Assembly (NCBI GenBank): GCA_005792805.1
Contig: SXQV01000181.1
Location: 1-9,153 of the forward strand
Direction of reading: 5' to 3'
Source: Methylococcaceae bacterium
GTDB taxonomy: Bacteria > Pseudomonadota > Gammaproteobacteria > Methylococcales > Methylococcaceae
DNA: 9,153 nucleotides
Part shown: positions 6,857 to 9,153 of the stretch, in pieces
Numbering within the stretch: the stretch's first letter is position 1
How the letters are laid out: the number at the start of each line of letters is the position of its first letter
Notes under the pieces: generated by a model
The model's input: the letters and a program-made list of their open reading frames with translations, nothing else
The model's database searches: none
What the model was told of the DNA's origin: nothing
Program-made: the position numbers and the translations under genes

Positions 6857-7192
6857 GATCTTGGCGAGCTCGGCGAATGCTTCCTTATCGCGTACAGCAA
6901 GGTCGGCAAGCACTTTGCGGTCTATTGCGACAGATGCCTTGTTGAGACCGGCAATGAACCGGCTGTAAGACAATCCGAATTCGCGGGCGGCGGCATTGAT
7001 GCGAACAATCCACAGGGCGCGGAACTGACGCTTCCTTTGACGGCGATCGCGATAAGCATACTGACCGGCCTTGATGACGGCTTGTTTGGCTACGCGATAA
7101 ACCCGGCTGCGGGCACCGTAATACCCCTTAGCCTGCTTAAGAACCTTCTTGTGACGGGCTCGCGCGGTGACGCCACGTTTTACTCTAGGCAT
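6845..7192 (-). CDS. rplT: 50S ribosomal protein bL20
   Basis: bL20 is an early-assembling large-subunit protein that binds 23S rRNA. In E. coli and some relatives it also represses translation of rpmI and its own gene by binding the operon mRNA. The 115 residues are strongly basic and match E. coli L20 over ARARHKKVLKQAKGYYGARS (10-29) and the QYAYRDRRQRKRQFR stretch, the long N-terminal helix region. The globular C-terminal part INAAAREFGLSYSRFI follows. It is a few residues shorter than the E. coli protein at the C-terminus. The ATG at 7192 has GAGGG four bases upstream. It lies 31 bases after rpmI, consistent with co-translation. A perfect hairpin spans its stop codon. Confidence 0.98.
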   Translation of the reverse strand: MPRVKRGVTARARHKKVLKQAKGYYGARSRVYRVAKQAVIKAGQYAYRDRRQRKRQFRALWIVRINAAAREFGLSYSRFIAGLNKASVAIDRKVLADLAVRDKEAFAELAKIAQG

Positions 7193-7223
7193 TGGACCCT
7201 CTTTACTCTTAGGTCAAAAAAAT

Positions 7224-7421
7224 TCAGCTATACGGCAACAGACGCGCCGCACTCCGCACATCCGAAGCATGGATGGCATTCGGGCTACGCAAATGGCGCT
7301 TACGCTTGGTGCTCTTCTTGGTCAGGATGTGACGACGGAACGAGTGGTTGCATTTGAAGCCGCCAGAAGCAGTCTTCTTGAAACGTTTCGCCGCGCCCCG
7401 GTTGGTCTTCAACTTTGGCAT
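7224..7421 (-). CDS. rpmI: 50S ribosomal protein bL35
   Basis: bL35 is a small basic protein of the large ribosomal subunit. The 65-residue product begins MPKLKTNRGAAKRFKKT, has the family core RRHILTKKSTKRKRHLR, and ends LLPYS, close to the E. coli ending CLPYA. Length is typical (64-66). The middle FKCNHSFRRH replaces the FKHKHANLRH of E. coli, within normal variation. The ATG at 7421 has GGAG six bases upstream. It lies 41 bases after infC in an AT-rich spacer. In E. coli the infC-rpmI junction holds a bL20-binding pseudoknot that shuts off rpmI and rplT. I could not confirm an equivalent fold here by eye. Confidence 0.98.
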   Translation of the reverse strand: MPKLKTNRGAAKRFKKTASGGFKCNHSFRRHILTKKSTKRKRHLRSPNAIHASDVRSAARLLPYS

Positions 7422-7462
7422 CGCGCTCTCCGGTTTACTTTTTAACTAATTTAACTCTACTT

Positions 7463-7990
7463 TCAGGATTTCTTTTTCTTGGGGGCCAGCATCATGATCA
7501 TCTGCCTACCCTCCATTTTCGGGAACTGTTCCACCGTGGCATGCTCAAGCAGATCGGTTTCGATCTGCTTGAGAAGCTCCATACCGAGCTCCTTATGGCT
7601 CAGCTCCCGGCCTCGGAAACGAACGGTGACCTTGGCTTTGTCGCCTTCGTCCAGGAAGCGGGTCAGATTACGCAACTTGATCTGATAATCACCCACATCG
7701 GTACCCGGCCGGAATTTAACTTCCTTAACCTGAATCTGCTTCTGCTTTTTCTTGGCGGCGGCGAGCTTCTTGTTGAGGTCGAATCGGTATTTGCCGTAAT
7801 CCATGATCCGGCATACCGGCGGTTCCGCCCCTGGAGAAATCTCGACCAGATCTAGTTCCGCCTCATAGGCCATCTGCCTGGCTTCACGGCTGGATACTAC
7901 ACCGGCCTGATTGCCCTCGGCATCGATCAGGCGAACATTGGGATATTGAATCTCGTCGTTCAGCCTCGGCTCTTTTCTATCGGCACTGAT
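7463..7990 (-). CDS. infC: Translation initiation factor IF-3, probable AUC start codon
   Basis: IF3 binds the 30S subunit, prevents premature joining of 50S and checks start-codon and initiator-tRNA pairing. From the proposed start the protein has 175 residues: an N-terminal domain (about 9-78, with LDLVEISPGAEPPVCRIMDY), a lysine-rich linker, and a C-terminal domain (about 86-172, with VKEVKFRPGT and EGRQMIMMLAPKKK). No ATG, GTG or ATT lies in frame at a usable position near the 5' end. A TTG at 8005 overlaps the Shine-Dalgarno itself and has no ribosome site before it. ATC at 7990-7988 lies eight bases after GGAGG, ideal spacing. E. coli infC starts with AUU, and IF3 represses its own message by discriminating against such codons. 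An AUC start implies the same feedback here. It lies 21 bases after the thrS stop. Confidence 0.93.
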   Translation of the reverse strand: MSADRKEPRLNDEIQYPNVRLIDAEGNQAGVVSSREARQMAYEAELDLVEISPGAEPPVCRIMDYGKYRFDLNKKLAAAKKKQKQIQVKEVKFRPGTDVGDYQIKLRNLTRFLDEGDKAKVTVRFRGRELSHKELGMELLKQIETDLLEHATVEQFPKMEGRQMIMMLAPKKKKS

Positions 7991-7996
7991 AGCCAG

Positions 7997-8003
7997 TTCC
8001 TCC
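7997..8003 (-). promoter_or_regulatory. Strong Shine-Dalgarno of infC, deciding a non-AUG start
   Basis: GGAGGAA on the minus strand is the best ribosome site in the window. Measured from GGAGG, eight bases separate it from the in-frame ATC at 7990. The in-frame TTG at 8005 overlaps its first base (the G at 8003) and therefore cannot use it. This is the main evidence for placing the IF3 start at AUC. Confidence 0.8.
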
Positions 8004-8011
8004 AATAACGA

Positions 8012-9153
8012 TTAATGATTGACAGCGTAGCCAGTGGCCTCAATGCCAAGCTTCTGGATCAGATCCGACAAATTAAATAATCCCAGATCCTCTCCCTTCT
8101 GAGTGCGCAGGGAGACGGTCCGGGACTCCAATTCTTTCTCGCCAATTATGACCAGGTAGGGCACACGCTGCATCGAGTGCTCGCGGATTTTAAAGCCGAT
8201 CTTCTCATTTCTCAAGTCAGCTTCGGCACGCAACCCGTGAGAACACAACTCTGACACCACTTCGTTGGCGTAACCCGCCTGCGAATCAGTAATGTTAAGC
8301 GCCACGACCTGAACCGGCGCAAGCCATAACGGGAAATATCCGGCGTAGTGCTCGATCAGAATACCGATAAAACGCTCCAGCGATCCCAAAATAGCCCGAT
8401 GCAGCATCACGGGGGTATGTTTCGCGCCATCTTCGGCCACATACACGGCACCCAGTCGCTCCGGCATCGAGAAATCCACCTGTATCGTCCCGCACTGCCA
8501 AACCCGATCCAGACAGTCAGCCAGCGAAAATTCGATCTTTGGCCCGTAGAAGGCCCCTTCACCCGGCTGTAACTGCCATTCCAACCCCTTGGAGTTCAGC
8601 GCCTCTTCGAGTGCGGCCTCGGCCTTATCCCAGACCTCATCGGACCCCACACGATTGGCCGGGCGCGTCGACAGCTTGACCAGTACTTTCTGGAAGCCAA
8701 AATCCGCATACACTTTGTGCAGCAAATCAATGAACCGGGAAACCTCCGACTGTATCTGGTTCTCGGTGCAAAAAATGTGGGCGTCGTCTTGGGTGAATCC
8801 GCGAACACGCATCAATCCGTGCAACACACCCGACAGCTCATTGCGGTGGCATGCGCCAAACTCGGCAAGCCGCAAAGGAAGCTCGCGGTAGCTCTTCAAG
8901 CCTTGGTTGTACACCTGCACATGACAGGGGCAATTCATTGGCTTGATAGCGTAATCCCGCTGCTCGGACGCGGTCGTGAACATGTCAGACTGAAACTTGT
9001 CCCAATGTCCCGATCTCTCCCAGAGCGTCCTGGAGACAACCAATGGCGTACGGATTTCTTCGTAACCATTGTCGCGGAAAACCGAGCGCATGTACTGCTC
9101 GACAACCTGCCACAGCACCCAACCCTTGGGGTGCCAGAAAACCATACCCGGCG
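8012..9153 (-). CDS. thrS: Threonyl-tRNA synthetase, C-terminal catalytic and anticodon-binding part (5' end outside window)
   Basis: ThrRS charges tRNA-Thr. The visible 380 residues cover the class II catalytic core and the anticodon-binding domain; the N-terminal TGS and editing domains (roughly 260 residues) lie beyond base 9153. Counting from the Met at 9145, the zinc ligands are Cys72 (NCPCH), His123 (DDAHIF) and His249 (MLHRAILGS). Each is offset by 262 from E. coli Cys334, His385 and His511, so there is no internal gap. Motif 2 reads CHRNELSG, and motif 3 is HRAILGSLERFIG. The anticodon domain begins near LAPVQVVALNITDSQ. The in-frame start at 9145 is internal, since coding continues to the window edge (Pro-Gly-Met-Val). 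thrS heads the translation operon, as in E. coli. Its autoregulatory leader is not in view. Confidence 0.98.
   Translation of the reverse strand, partial: PGMVFWHPKGWVLWQVVEQYMRSVFRDNGYEEIRTPLVVSRTLWERSGHWDKFQSDMFTTASEQRDYAIKPMNCPCHVQVYNQGLKSYRELPLRLAEFGACHRNELSGVLHGLMRVRGFTQDDAHIFCTENQIQSEVSRFIDLLHKVYADFGFQKVLVKLSTRPANRVGSDEVWDKAEAALEEALNSKGLEWQLQPGEGAFYGPKIEFSLADCLDRVWQCGTIQVDFSMPERLGAVYVAEDGAKHTPVMLHRAILGSLERFIGILIEHYAGYFPLWLAPVQVVALNITDSQAGYANEVVSELCSHGLRAEADLRNEKIGFKIREHSMQRVPYLVIIGEKELESRTVSLRTQKGEDLGLFNLSDLIQKLGIEATGYAVNH

Noticed and set aside
9143..9145. Start of thrS at the ATG at 9145
   Set aside because: Coding continues in frame to the window edge, and the zinc ligands align with a full-length enzyme about 262 residues longer at the N-terminus.
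1..9153. Search for CRISPR, insertion sequences, tRNA genes, toxin-antitoxin, defence or phage genes
   Set aside because: All but small gaps are filled by identified housekeeping genes. No repeats, transposase motifs or RNA gene sequences were seen.

Overview
The window is ordinary, densely packed bacterial housekeeping DNA. Ten protein genes all lie on the minus strand with gaps of 100 bases or less, so transcription runs from base 9153 towards base 1. The proteins most closely resemble those of Gammaproteobacteria. IhfA, bL20, PheS, PheT and ThrRS match remembered E. coli and Pseudomonas sequences over long stretches, and the order thrS-infC-rpmI-rplT-pheS-pheT-ihfA is the gammaproteobacterial translation block. 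By eye the base composition is moderately GC-rich (not counted). I cannot name a genus.

Right part (about 3013-9153): the end of thrS (5' part outside the window), then infC, rpmI, rplT, pheS, pheT and ihfA. These encode threonyl-tRNA synthetase, initiation factor IF3, ribosomal proteins bL35 and bL20, both subunits of phenylalanyl-tRNA synthetase, and the alpha subunit of integration host factor. infC appears to start at an AUC codon behind a strong Shine-Dalgarno sequence, which fits the known self-regulation of IF3. The rplT-pheS gap holds two hairpins, one enclosing the rplT stop codon and one shaped like a weak terminator or attenuator. No pheM-like Phe-rich leader peptide is visible.

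Left part (1-2912): argC (arginine biosynthesis), prmB (glutamine methyltransferase of ribosomal protein uL3), a GDSL-family hydrolase with a lipoprotein signal, and the 5' end of aroC (chorismate synthase; its 3' part is outside the window). prmB next to aroC is a known gammaproteobacterial pairing, but here the lipoprotein hydrolase sits between them. A 100-base gap with one small inverted repeat separates ihfA from argC and is the most likely place for an operon boundary, although no clear terminator or promoter was found there.

I found no mobile element, CRISPR array, RNA gene, phage gene or uncharacterised multi-gene system. The points worth a second look are the infC start, the hairpins before pheS, the inserted lipoprotein hydrolase and the gene order after ihfA.
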